Assembly: GCA_013433145.1 (NCBI GenBank)
Contig: JACCHR010000048.1
Span: forward strand, 1-64,000
From: Ascaris suum
Taxonomy: Eukaryota; Nematoda; Chromadorea; Rhabditida; Ascarididae
Length of the DNA stretch: 64,000 nucleotides
Reading direction: 5' to 3'
Shown here: piece by piece, positions 26,701 to 40,300 of the stretch
Numbering within the stretch: the stretch's first letter is position 1
Layout of the letters: each line of letters starts with the position of its first letter
Notes under the pieces: model-generated
Database searches by the model: none
Told to the model about the DNA's origin: nothing
Seen by the model: the letters and a program-made list of their open reading frames with translations, nothing else
Program-made: the position numbers and the translations under genes

Positions 26701-29700
26701 TATGCGAATATTTTAACGCGATTTAGTCCTCTCTTAAGTTTCATATATTCATTATACGTTGATAAAAAATTTTTATTCTAGATAACCTTATAGATGAATT
26801 CAATTTTTATTTTACGCTTAGAGCGTTAAAATCGAGAGAAAATATACCATAATTTGCGTTATTTTAATACGGCAAACGTGAGATAAATGAGGTGAATTGA
26901 GGTGAATTTTCCAAACAATATAAGAAACATCGCAATAGAAATCTCCAAAAGTTTTCCTCATCGCTAATAGAAAAGAAAATATGCAAATTTGAAAATGTAA
27001 TTTTTTTTTGTGAGGTTATCCATATTACATTATGCATTAATGTTATACGATTTATAACTTTTAGCCGTTGATTTGAAGTCATTCTCAAGATGTTTTCTTT
27101 TTTTTTGTATGATTTCACATAGCGTCTCTTCATAACGATCTAGTCTTTTTTTATTTTTTTCTTGTTTATTTATTTATTATTTGTTTTTTCTTTCTCTCCT
27201 TCTCTTCTTTATTTAACGGACATTTGTAATCTATTTTCATCGAATATGAATTATATATGCTCACTATTTATTTTTACCCTTACGAGGGATGCAAATTTCA
27301 CTTTCATCCGAATATTTATGCAAATTTCTAATATTCTAATGAAATTTTCAATTTCAAATTCTGTTGCGTTTTTTTTCGGCAATATAACTGCAATTTTACA
27401 ACGCTATTTTACTCTATTGCCTCAAAAATTCTCTAAACGGTTTTATTTTAATCTCCATATGTGTACTGAAATGGAGGTTACGTCAGGTTTGACACTCAAG
27501 TTTATTCTTCCTCGCACTTTTCATTTATTTCTTCGTCAATGATGGTACTTTTACGAGGGTTAATTGTTCGATATTAGGCGGTAGCGAAATAAGAAAAATG
27601 TTGAAATGGCAATAAATGTATGAAAAATAAGAAAAAATAAAAATATTTCGAAAAATATAGATTTAAAACTAGAAAAATAAAAAAAATTTTAAATGATGAA
27701 ATAAGAGTATTTATCAATAAATATCCTCTTTTTGAATCATCATAATTGCTTTATGATTTGGGAAAAAAAGGTCATTTTCAATGTGTTTCAATTTTCCTAA
27801 CGCTTGAATGTTTTCTAGTTTTCTTCAAATTTCATCATCTCAATAGAGTGCAATTTTTTCGACTTTCTTTTTTAGTAATTTCCTCTTTCAGTGCTTTTTT
27901 TTCTCCACTTATATTATATTCTCTTAACTCTTAACATTGTTGAGTCATGTGCAATTTTTAAATGCGATCGTAAGTGATAATAAAGTATTATTTGGTAGGA
28001 TGTTAAATTATAAGATGCTATTAGTCATGAAAATATCCTAATAACATCTACCTGGACTAAGAGCGATTTCAAAAACTTTCAAGATTTTTTATTATTCCAT
28101 TTATTATCATTGTTTGGAAATCTCACCTGAAATATTTACATATGATTGTTCTCTCATTGAGTATTAATTGCTCTATCCGCTAACTTAAAGGTAATGTTGG
28201 CAAAAAAAAAACTTTATTTCTTGTCGAAGTGCTCAATAGATCCTATTCGATTTTTATTTCTTTAACTGTTGCAATTTTTTTTTCTTTTTTGGAGAAATGT
28301 TAATAATTAGAGAAATTTTCTTCAAGATATTCGTTTTTTTAGTAAGATATTCTATTATGTTGGAAGTCTTTGAAGTATTGTTGATGTGAAGTAGAATTAA
28401 TCTACGTCGAAATAAATGAGTGTAAAGTGCGGACAAGTACAAGATTAGTTAGTGCCAGCCACTTGCCTTGCTAAATCCTTGGCTAAATAATATCCCTGTA
28501 GATATTCCTTTCGCAAATGTGTTAACGCTGACGCTCATTTATTTACCTCTCGGCAAGTATGATCTTATTTTTTTGGGATCGGAACAGATAATCTTTTATA
28601 GGGTAGGGCAATAGCCATCGGCGATCCCATTTATCCCATATATTTCATAGTGAGTAAATGTGTAGTAATTCCTGATAGCCTCTATTAATTTCATTAAAAT
28701 AAGCAGTTTTTGAGGTAATATCTTTGTGCATAAAGATTTTGTTATGTTGTGATTCTATCAGTGAATATGGGGTTGGCTATTTACTTCATAAGTGAACATT
28801 CGAGTAGCATAACATTTATCGTTTTTGTGTGCATTTTTTTAGCATTCGAAATTAAAGAAGAAAGTCGACGTGGAATGGTACTTTAATAGACAGTCAAATT
28901 TAGGATTGGGAGGTATTTGGATTTCAGATGTTTCCAGCAATTTTTGCTTCTCTCTACCATCTACGCTTCTAGTAATGTCTCTTTTAAAATATCGAGTGTT
29001 TTATTGTTTTAACGATATAAAATGTTGGTGAGATGGGGAAAATATTTATAGAGATTTTTATATAGTCATAAAGAGGGGAGGAGATTGATGTGACACGGAA
29101 ATTAATAGAAATTAAAAAATGATGAAAAGAGTAAAAATTAAACAAACATATGACTTTAGAAATAAAACTCACAAATATTTCGTTTTTCTGTTGAAGTTTA
29201 ATATTGTTGCTGCATAATATAATGATAGAATTCAACGTATTTGAATATTAAAAATAAACTTAGGCATGCAAAATAATTGAATAGAATAAATAATTTGTGC
29301 TATCAAAGCTAAAAAAGAATAGAAGAGCTTCATAGAATAATACCTAACTTAATTGCAATTTCAATTGTTTATATTTACATAGGCTATTTTTGCAATTATT
29401 GTTTTACATTTTTGCTCAGAAATGTTTTTCAAAAATTTTTATTTTTATATCTATTGCTCATCATAACATTGCATGGATTCTTGATTAATTATCTATACTT
29501 ATAATGATAAACGTCTTTAGACGCTCACATAGCAATAATCACACATTAATGAGATTGTACTTTCCCCTTAACGATTAAGTAAGTACAATCCATAACTGTA
29601 AATGATTAAGTAAACACGAAAGAACTTAATGTACCCTTGGGTAGACGAAAAAAAAAAGCCAACAAACGAATAGCTCATATATAGCAAAATTTGTTAGTCA

Positions 29701-31588
29701 TAAGAAATGTCCAGCTAAGAAGAAAAAGTTTTTTTTTCATAGCATATTCTTTTTATAATACAATTCTTTATAAAGCTTTTTGCAATTGTTGCAAATTGCA
29801 CTCTTTTCAAGTATCATTGCAATTTTATTTTGTATGGTTATGCAATTGCCCTTTTTAATATTTGAATGCAAAAATTGTTTGCAATGCAATGATTTCTTTC
29901 TTCTTCTTTTTTTTTAAATTTATCAGTGCGTTGTTCTAACAAACAAGCTGTGTTTAAAAATTAATGAATTCTTTTATAGCTATGTAATTACTCAATTACA
30001 TTCACTGGGGACTCAAAAATCGCGCACTAAAATCTCAACTACAGCACGATTACTTGCGATCGATCTACCAGCTGTTATATTGATAACGCTTATCGTAACA
30101 TACCTCTTCTTATCCGATCACCTAGTGTCTCACCTGGTTCTCCCATTTTCATAGAGGAAGCGTTGCGATTCCGCCAGTTCGCTTTAATAACTCTTTAGAG
30201 GCCATCCAAGTGGCACCTTTTGTTGCTATAAGTATCAACCGACTGTGCTGTTTTGATTGGACGTGAATTTAGCTCAACATCTGATCTGTTCGCTCCTCCA
30301 ATCTAATCATCGAAATATGCAAATTTCGAACGAAAATTTGTCGATAATTGTGCTATAATTTGCATATCCTTAATAGTTACCACTTTGTCCAATCATCTTT
30401 ACGGGTTTTTTTTTCATTTTCTTTCATTTTGCTTTTTCACTTTTATATACTTATTAAAGATCGCGAGCCTAATAGTTACTTCTCTATGTTTTGTCCTCAA
30501 AATTAATCGTATTTAACCTTTTTTTGTTACCTTTTAATATAAGCATTGATGGGCGCATTATTCGTCTTATTTGACAGTTTTTTAAATTTTTTAAATTCTG
30601 TTGTGAAATCGTTTAAGAAGAAATTAGGAACTCTTTCTTAACCACCTTCCAATTCGAATTAATTATTCGATTGTAATGTTGTTTGGAATTTGCAGATATT
30701 TTTTAAATGCATTCATTGTTTTTGTAATATTTTCAATTCGACAAGAATTATTGCTATATTGCACGATTTCGGCGAGGGAAATGCCCACTAAGCAGAAAAT
30801 ATTCCATTATTTGAGGTTATGTTTGCGACGACAAATCGCTTCATAGAGGGATGAAAACAGAGAAACTTTCATCGACAAATAAACTTCAACGAACTATTTA
30901 AGCGACACTATTGCTAGAATTGAAGCGCTAACGTCTGCCCGAATCATTAATTAAACTACTATTATATAGGAATCAGAAAGTGTTTCATTGCAGCAAGCAA
31001 AAAGAATGAATAAGGAGTCCTCTCTTCCTTAATCCTCCCACTTGTACGAATTTTAGAATATAAGGAGGTTACTTCATTTATATGCTTTGCAAATTTTTTT
31101 GAGTCCCCAAAAACTTTCCGAGAAATGTTCAATTGAATTCATTTATTGAAATTATGAAGCGTGTTTATTCCCTTTCTATAGTATTTCCTCTCCAAGAAGA
31201 TATGCTCATCTCAAAATGGACTTTCCTTGCCAGTGGAGAATCTTGTTGCATGGATCTATAGATATTACGTCAAAATTTGTAAATAGAATATGCAAGAGCG
31301 TTTTACAAAACAACGTGTTGAATTTAGCATTTCAAGCGAACAAGTTGCTAAATATTAGAAAACAGCTTAATATTGGCATCATTCTTATCGCATTCAAAGT
31401 TAACGCGTATATTTCAAAATTTCTCTTTCATAAGATATGCTTTTCTAAGTTTTATTCATTTTCGATTATAGTGTTTCAAGCGTTGAAACAGTGCACGAGG
31501 GAACATCGAGCTGAGGTTTTACCTTGATGCGTATATCCCGATTGTTCCGTAGGTCATGCTTCATTGCTTCCTTCAAATACCTTCGGTG
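21626..31588 (-). CDS. Putative spliced minus-strand gene, unrecognised (tail-like protein)
   Basis: Proposed exons in transcription order: 31588-31523, 30302-30217, 30181-30134, 24734-24667 and 21705-21626. They have GT donors (GTAAAA, GTGCCA, GTGAGA, GTGGGT, GTTAGT) and AG acceptors, and all phases agree. The joined reading contains RRYLKEAMKHDLRNNRDIRI, NRSDVELNSRPIKTAQSVDT, LAESQRFLYENGRT, SIHIDHSYVSIETSPTDKYR and CRRALSSGHIRISMFSNVTT. These islands are GC-richer than their surroundings and encode polar, basic, Ser-rich sequence, as in the cytoplasmic tail of a membrane protein. Weak points: the gap between the second and third exon is only 35 bases, short even for a nematode intron; acceptors lack strong T tracts; no membrane-spanning exons and no start were found. 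It may continue into the patches at 12.6-13.3 kb. No function is claimed. Confidence 0.28.
21706..30133. other. AT-rich gene-poor stretch
   Basis: Apart from the proposed minus-strand exon at 24667-24734, nothing gene-like was seen. Several clusters rich in TTGCAA and TGCAAT words occur (22695-22800, 25105-25215, 29775-29890). Three degenerate copies of a unit ending in AATTTTCC lie at about 25699-25795. Open frames here follow base composition. Confidence 0.4.
23691..23757. repeat. (TA)n microsatellite
   Basis: A pure run of TA dinucleotides. Confidence 0.97.
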
Positions 31589-31923
31589 CTTTCAATAATA
31601 AAATGTTGAATTTGTTCGTTGTTCGCTATTTTTTAAGTAAATAGCTTGAACCAACATTTTCGTGAATAGAATGCATCATTGAATATCTTATGGATTTTGT
31701 ACATTAATAATCAAAAAATTCATATTACACGTGCACGAAATATTGTCAGTCAGAAGGAGTTGAACAAGACAGAGGTAAGTAAATCTATTTTCCTAGCAAT
31801 TTTTTAAAGCACTATTTTTGCGCATCTTTAAGAACAAAAACACAAAAATTAAGGTGCCCTACGTGCAAAGGTTAAAAAAAAAATTATACCTCAACGATCA
31901 ATCATTTGAGAGCAACGTAATTA

Positions 31924-32196
31924 ATGAATATTATTTGGAAATATGCGACTCGCGTAAACGTTGCAATTTACATGCTCGAATTGCTCTATTTTTGTTACGA
32001 CATTGTTATGCCTATGTATTTTCTATTTATCTATGCGAAAGTTTCAGCTCGACAACCACTAAAGCGTGAATTATCAATTCTGTCAACGTACACATCGCTA
32101 CCAATACCGAAACGAACACATATGATTTCATGTGGCAAAAAACTTTGTACATACATTCTGCTTTTGCATTTCCCCCATCTGGCCAGCCAATATTGA
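31924..32196 (+). CDS. Small open frame with a hydrophobic segment, unrecognised
   Basis: A 90-codon frame starting at ATG has a long hydrophobic stretch ([20 protein letters not shown], then FIYA) followed by a basic region (ARQPLKREL). This could be one or two membrane helices. Just upstream, 31668-31772 is another open segment, reading ITRARNIVSQKELNKTE before a good donor (GAG|GTAAGT), but its phase does not join this frame. The pieces are reminiscent of nematode seven-helix chemoreceptors, though no family motif is present. Chance is quite possible in this AT-rich DNA. Confidence 0.18.
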   Translation: MNIIWKYATRVNVAIYMLELLYFCYDIVMPMYFLFIYAKVSARQPLKRELSILSTYTSLPIPKRTHMISCGKKLCTYILLLHFPHLASQY

Positions 32197-32309
32197 AAAT
32201 GATGCGTTCAGGCTTAATAAAATCGACTGTACGCTATAATTTCTTTCGAAAAGGGATTCATTTTCAGCTGTGAGATTATCTCCACTTCGAGTTGACCAGT
32301 TGCGATTTT

Positions 32310-32685
<376 letters not shown>

Positions 32686-32690
<5 letters not shown>

Positions 32691-33100
32691 TGTGGTGAAA
32701 GTATATTGCAGAAGGGAGAGTGCAGAGGGTGTGGCGAAAGTACATTGGCAGAAGGGAGAGTGCAGAGGGTGTGGTGAAAGTACATTGGCAGAAGGGAGAG
32801 TGCAGAGGGTGTGGTGAAAGTACATTGGCAGAAGGGAGAGTGCAGAGGGTGTGGTGAAAGTACATTGGCAGAAGGGAGAGTGCAGAGGGTATGGTGAAAG
32901 TACATTGGCAGAAGGGAGAGTGCAGAGGTGTGGTGAAAGTACATTGGCAGAAGGGAGAGTGCAGAGGGTGTGGTGAAAGTACATTGGCAGAAGGGAGAGT
33001 GCAGAGGGTGTGGTGAAAGTACATTGGCAGAAGGGAGAGTGCAGAGGGTGTGGTGAAAGTACATTGGCAGAAGGGAGAGTGCAGAGGGTGTGGCGAAAGC
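32686..33100. repeat. 40-bp minisatellite, about ten copies
   Basis: Ten tandem units of 39-41 bases share the words GAAGGGAGAGTGCAGAGG, GTGTGGTGAAAG and TACATTGGCA, with single-base differences in a few units (GGCGAAAG, GTATGGTG, one unit lacking a G). A related partial unit, GGCGGCAAAAGGGAGAGTGC, lies at about 32612. On the minus strand the array has no stop in any of the three frames, because neither the unit nor its rotations contain one. The frames of 265, 142 and 127 codons reported there run into (TA)n and are not treated as genes. Confidence 0.95.
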
Positions 33101-34376
33101 AAGGGAGACGCTTTAGTGGTATGCGGCGCACTCGATCCGTTGTTTAAACGGTGTTTAATTGTCCGCTAAACTGCTTCGGTTTTGAAACAAACAAATGGGC
33201 GCCTTCCGCACCCCTTACCTTACCTTTCCGCGGTGAAAAAAACCCAACTGCCGAAATTCATGTTATGCAACGGAGGCTCACAAGAACTATTCCGTTATAT
33301 TACCTGCTGAAATTGTCTACGTAAAAGACTCTTATATGATAAAATTATGAACGAAGTACTTTTTCATGGAGTTATGTATTCCTTTCATAAGATGTTCATT
33401 AAAAAATATCCGTTTTATAAGCACATTTATACAAGCAATTGCTATAAATCATTGCTCTTATAATACTCTTATAATATAATATAATATAATATAATGCTCT
33501 TATAATATAATACATTCGTGGATTTATTGCAGAGTTTTTGGAAATTACGTTATAATATGCTTTAAGGTCGTAAAGTTTGCTAATATGAGAGTGTTGAGTG
33601 TTTATCATTTGTGCGTTCGTTCACATGAGATTTTGAAACTGTCGATATGGAATTTTTGAGTTACTGCCTTTGGATTTTAACACAAACTTTATTGTTCAAG
33701 CAAATGAGTGACGCCTAATTACGAGTATTCACAAAAAAAAGTTGAATTTTTCAATTTTGCATTTGATGCATAAAAATTAACGAGCATACTCTTCACTTAG
33801 GGTTTCATATGAAAATTAAGCCTTTAGGCCTGATATTGGTATACTTATTTGGAAATGTCGGATGTAGATGTAGAATATATCAACCGACTTAAGAGTAAAA
33901 TATGCGGACTTTAGAACTGTTGAACTCTTAAGCTAGTGAGAGCATACAAGAGATAGGAGCGCAGATCGTTAATTATTAAGATTTAAACAGGTCAGGTTTC
34001 AATTTAAAGAACACGCCCGGTACTTTTTCATCGCTAGAATTAGCGACTTATGGTGATCACATAAGTTGTAGAATGTTTGCCTACAGTATAAATGTTGTGA
34101 CTACTGCGAAATGAGATATTTCCGCCACAGACATTTGCGCCGTGGAGTATTTATGACGACGAGATCCTCTCATATTTTGCTTAACGATGCGCTTTTTCGA
34201 AAATATATTTGCCTCATAAATATTTTACATTTCCACGACGACAGAAAATCTCATTAACGGATTATCATCATTATTAGCAGCCTCTAATATCATGACTTCT
34301 AAATGCGTCAAATTCTCTATGAATGTTTAGAATGAACTGCAAGGCGCTTATCATAAAGAATGAATTATTTATTCAG
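33101..34376. other. Intergenic stretch before the nuclear receptor
   Basis: Contains a GC-richer patch just after the minisatellite (33101-33260) and an AATAT-rich tract at 33455-33515. An open segment at about 34100-34255 is Arg/His-rich. No supported exon of the receptor's N-terminal region was found, so its start is unknown. Confidence 0.35.
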
Positions 34377-37300
34377 CAGACGGTAATGAGTTGCTATGCG
34401 TTGTATGCGGTGATCAAGCTACTGGTAAACACTATGGTACGATTGCATGCAATGGTTGTAAAGGTTTGTTTTATTTGAATAGATGCAGTAATTTATTTTT
34501 TTTTTCTTTTTTAGTTTCTAGTCAATTAGTTCACTCAGGTGGAATATGCTACCTGCTCTATTTGTTGAATTTTATTCATAATGTTCATGTTTACATGGCT
34601 TATCGAGAAATTGTTTCATTTCATGCGCTGTTATGTAAATCCGACTTGATGACTCTCTTCTTCACTCACTGCCCCCGTCTCACGAATCCCTCCTTCTTAC
34701 CTCGTCCCACTCTCCTCCCCCTTGGGTTCCATGTCTTCGGTGGAATTCGGAAGCTTTTTTGTCTGAACTTTTGAATTTCCATCTCCTTTAAAATTCTGGC
34801 AATTTAAAAATCATATCTTATCGATTCTTGATGTCGATCGAGAGGCAGCAAACGGCTGAAAGTAACTTTTTTTTTCGAGCACAGTTTTATGTTTTTCTTT
34901 CAGCAGTCCCATCTTGTTGATGGGGCTGCTGAAAATATCTCGGGTTTTTTTTGCGTAACAATATTGTGCGCACGACTCACAAGGAAATTGCCTAGTTTAA
35001 AAGCCATGTGGTGAGTATCGGCACGGAACAACACGATAAACAAACCCTACTAAAGTACTTGGTAGTGAATGAGGTAATAAGGTAACCAAGTAAGCAGATG
35101 AGGTAATCGATCTCATGCTCACTTCATGCACTCCCTGACACAAAACCGATTGAGGTAGGTATTAATAATAAAGCATTTCATGCATCTCTTAGCCATTGGT
35201 GAATACCTCCATTTAGTGGTTTACATTTTCGGGTCAAATTATGACCAAGTATGAAAGCCGACGATTATGCTTTTAGGCAATAAAAGACTTGGGCGAAGGA
35301 GAACAGATGAGGATTAGTGATATGCATATGTTACTCAATAATTTTTAAATGAAACGAAAGAGGAGTGTATTTAACTAAAAATAGAATTTAATCCATATTT
35401 GTCGAAGCCAACATTTATTTCGTCTTATTTATTCCCTAGTTTGGGAGTATTGTTGATTAATCTCGAAAAAAAAAGTGGATTATTAGAGTGTCAAAGGGAC
35501 TTGTTTTTTATTCATCTGGAAGTTGATTTATAGGTTTCTTTCGAAGAACAATACGACGTTCCTATAAATATACGTGTCGTTTCAACGGTAATTGCAATAC
35601 CGATAAACGTAAGTATTAATAAGTTGATGTGAGTTGTTTTTCGATGAATGTGTTCATGATGGAATTTTTATATTCAACAGCTTTTTTTTTGCAGCAACAA
35701 AAATTTTTGTTTATGAATGGAAAGTTATTGCGCAAAACATAGTAGATATGCTATTATACGTTTTGCATTTAAAATTGCATCACTAACAATTTGATTATAA
35801 GCGTGAAAGGGGCCGTGATGACCTATGAGGATTGGAAAGTACCGGAGGCAGTTCAATGGAAAGAGAAGTGGAATAGAGAGTGGAAGAAGAGACACATGCA
35901 TGAACAGAAACGAAAGCGTTAAGGAGGATGTAGAAGAAGATAAAATGTGGAAGAAAAACAGATATTCTCTGATTTCGAGAAGGTTCCGACTGTGTTTATG
36001 TGTTATTGCAGCAATAAGGATTGCCGAAACGATAGCGTCGAGAAGATCATTAAGGGCATATGTACATTAATTTTCGTATTATCACTGTGAATGATATCAG
36101 CAATAACACCTACATTCGTGCAGGTTTTCTCTTTCTAGTTGTTGCCGTAAAATGTATGCTGACCTAAGGACACAACGATCGTCACATCACCGATTTTTAT
36201 ACTCGTGTATAGTTAGCCTGATCTAGCTTTCCAACTTGACGCTTCCTGTTTGTCTTACTCCTCTTACTCCTCCTTTCCCCTGATCTCCTATGCCTACATC
36301 CTTCGTACTGATTGAAATCCTCCACTAATCACCCGCATATCATAACGTGATCCTCGTATGCATCAAGCTTCCTGATGAATTTGTTGCTAAATAAGTGCGA
36401 ATATCGTTTTAACGATAGTACTTACAGTTGTAATGTGCACTGTATTTTGCGCATAAAATCCGCTTCAGCAAGCAAAATATTTCTTTATTTTAAAATATTC
36501 TTCAAATGAGTCGCATAATCGTATTTCGAAAATCATGTGATTCATTCCTGCACTCCTGTAATCACGCATACTTAAACAGACATACAGATACATATATACA
36601 CATACAAATACGTGCACACATATGCGCACGTATACGCTATACACTTATTGTTCGATGAAGATAGCAGTCGAATTTCTTTAATAAAAGATCTATGAGCACC
36701 TTTTGCCTCCTCTTACCCAGCAAATAGGGGCGAACTATTCAACTATAGAATAAATTAGTTGCTAATCATATTCACATCGTTCAACAAATGTGAAACTAAA
36801 AGCGCAAAAAATTTTTTTTTATTCACATATTTTGATAAAGAAATATTTGAGGAAAATTAAAATTGAGTGAATATTGCGTTAAGCATTTCAGTGTCAAAGG
36901 TGCTTCTACGTTAGTGCACAGCTTATGATAATCTCTATTTTTATTTTTTACTTTCAAAGATGCAATATGCGTGAAATGTACTACGTTTCAATCGTTGCTC
37001 TCATTGGTTTAAACTTCAAAATGCTTCTGTTGTTCTATTATTCATGTCAACTTAGGCATTTTCCATCCAGAATTGTTGTTAATCCAGGATGCGATATGCT
37101 TCTTGGCACATTGTCAATTGAACGGTTTTTTCTTCTGGCTTAATTTTATCTGGCCTTATGGTACGATGAAACAGGTAGGTATGCGCGCGCGTGCGCGCAA
37201 CTACTCGGGCACTGAGCGGAACGTAATAAATAAACGAGTAAATGATTTACAAAATATCTGGGTGGCAACCGTGAGTTAGATTGAGTATGAATGTAACGAA

Positions 37301-40300
37301 ATTTTACACGGCTTAGAGGAATACATGATGTTTCGATGTCCTGCGAGTCTGTTAAATTGTCATTGCATTTTAGACAACCGAGCAATATGCCGTGCATGTC
37401 GCTATATGAGATGTATTAACGCTGGCATGAAAGTTGATGGTAAACATAATATCATCCAAGTTTTTTTATTTTTATCGAACAGATTCATCATCGTTTCATT
37501 AGTGAATGAGTGTGACAAGAAAAATATGATTTGTGTGTTTTTCTGCGATATGTTTCTTGGCACATTGTCGATTGAATGGATTTTTTCTGGCTTAGTTTTA
37601 TTTGGCCTTATGGTACGATGAAGTGGGTAGGTATGCATGCGTGCAATTGCACATGCAGCACTGAGCGGAACGTAAACGATCGAACGAGCAATGACTTACC
37701 GTATGCGGAGTATGCTGCGCTCAGTGCTGTGAACAGTGATGCACGCTTGTGTCCCCGTCTGTCGTACTGTATCGTAAACACTTCCAGCAGTTCTAAGTGA
37801 AGGAACTGAATGTATAAAGGTACAATTCTGTGCTTTTTGTGTTCAACTTATCCATCTCCATTCATCTCATATATTAGCGGCCATAGGAGATGAGTGATCG
37901 ATTCAGGTACATAACGCCTAAAACCTGCTCTTAGTTTGTAATTTTGAGAGATTGCAATTTGGACTCAGAAACACTAAAGCAGATCAACTGGAATAATCGA
38001 TCGATAATAACTCACAATGCTTATCACTATTATTTCTCTTTAGTTTTCATTCGTGGTTTTTAGGTGACAAGGAAATTCTAAGATTGTGGGTGTAGAGTTT
38101 CGCTTCATCAATTTCTTCATCTGCTCTTTTGCTTTTAGGTTGTGAAGCAGCTTTCTTAGGCGAGATATGTTATTTCAGCTGTGCAAAATGAACGAGATAT
38201 TATTGGGAAACGCCATCGGGCAGCATCTGCGTCGAGTGCACCGGGTAATGGATCATTGCACAATGCTGGTGGCATCGCTGTCTCGGCGGCCAAAATAAGC
38301 AACAATCCTAGACAGTCCCTCGTAAGGCGCTTATCCTGGTAACTTTTTTTTTCATTATTTTACCGCGTTAATTTCATGGCCAAGTATAGTCGACCTTAAC
38401 GATCATTAAAAGATAACTGATCAAGGAATCTCCTTCCTCAGTCTCATCTCGTAATTGAAGGCATTACGTTACTGAAGGCTGATAAATTTGAAATACATGA
38501 AGACACTCCTTGCTTAAGAGCGTGATAGGCAATGGGGAGAGGGGAGTGGAGGGGGGGGGGAAGGACGAAGCCCTTGTTCTGAAATTTTGCATAAGGCAAG
38601 GATTCAAGAAAGAAAAAATAACGAAAGTAGAAAAAACAATATGGTGATTCTAGTGAGACTGACTGTTTCTTCTTCCTCCCGCGAAAACTGCAATGCATTT
38701 TGATTGAAATATCAGTTTATTTTCCCGACTTGCACTCAATGGAAGCTGCTAAATTTGCATAAAACGCCATTCCGTTCATCTATACAAGCTTATCCTTAAA
38801 ATATTCCATTTATAAAAATGGCTGAAATTTTCAGTGCTTATGAATTATGTAAATTATTGAAGCGTTGTGAAGTTGTTAGAATATATATTAATTGTCTAAC
38901 ATTTATCTTTCATTCATTGTAAGTTATATTTTATTTTTTGCTTCATAGTTTCAAAGCTATTTCATTTATTTATGTGCTACTTTATACGCTGATTTACTTG
39001 AAAATGCCGCGGGTTTTATTAATGAAGCATAGTTCTATGAAATTCTGCTCGTATGATCCGTTTTTTTTCTTCAACGATTTTGAGTTTATTTCCTTGACGG
39101 AAATTTTCACAGGCTTTTATGTGCACTAGTAAAAACAATTAAGTAATAAATATTGCTGTTTAAGCCATTATTCACCGCCGTCAACTTCCTCATCGCCAAG
39201 CTCCGGTTGGGAGACACCGAAGTCACTCTTAGAAAGTTTGCTACTTTCTGAGGAAACGATTCAAGGATTACGAGATACGGTGATCCGACAAACTGGTGGA
39301 GTCGAATATAGCGCCAAAAAAGAGTTACCGGTTTGTATAAACTGTAAAAAAAAACAAAACAAAACAAAATGCTTTGCGGCTAAAACATTTTTCAACAAAA
39401 CTCAAATAAAATGATCCTCCGAAGTATTACTCAAAAATTTTTTTTACTGTTTATAACCGAGTTAAATAACGATTAAATTCCTATAAAAATTGGAGCTTTT
39501 AAGCGTCAGCTCAATGTTTACACTGGAAAAAAAAAACGCATTCTCCCTGAAGGAAAGGCTTCACAGAAATATGATTTCTTTCTTTTCAAAATTGATTCTG
39601 CTGCATTAATTTTTTTTTAAACCAAATCTACTTATGAATTTATTTTTGTTTCTTTATGATGTAATAAATTTAAATTAATTTTCACATAATATTTTCCTAA
39701 TTATTTTTGCATAAAATATATATCGCGAAATATTTGCATAGTATTAGTGATTTTCATTTATTCGAAACGTTTTTTTTTTTTTTGAATTCGATAATAATTA
39801 TAGAAATAAAGAAGATACAAATAATGTTCGCAAAAATTTCCCACATTTATAGTTTTTATTAGTTTTTTTTTGGAAATTCATTCGAATTAATAAATTTTGG
39901 CGTAAAAATTAATGAAATTATTGAAAAAAAAATTATAATTGAAATAAAAATTTCGAATTTTCGTATATTCTTTTTTTAAATTTTAAATTAAAAATTTTTA
40001 TTGTTGATATTAGAAAACGACTAAAAGAATAAAATTTTCGTTCATTTTTCAAAAAGGAAATAATGAATTTCCTATCGTTTTTTTATTGTAGATTATATAT
40101 TTGATAGAATGATTGCATGCATTGGATGTTTTAGCTTCAAAGAATAATAGTGTTTCAAACATCGGAAATGAGAAAGTAGAATTTAAAAATTTTATGCAAA
40201 TTTTTAGATACAAACAAGCGATGGTGGACGTAAAGCAACCGTGAATGATATATTTTTGAGTATTCACAGTCAACTTTTACTTGCCATCGAATGGGCTAAA

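Noticed and set aside
34100..34255. Zinc-finger-like reading YKCCDYCEMRYFRHRHLRRG upstream of the receptor
   Set aside because: The expected second His pair is missing and no consistent splice to the receptor was found; likely chance.
34391..34774. Open frame of 127 codons read straight through from the first zinc finger
   Set aside because: Only the first part is exon; the donor after CNGCKG at 34463 is confirmed by the in-phase FFRR exon at 35534.
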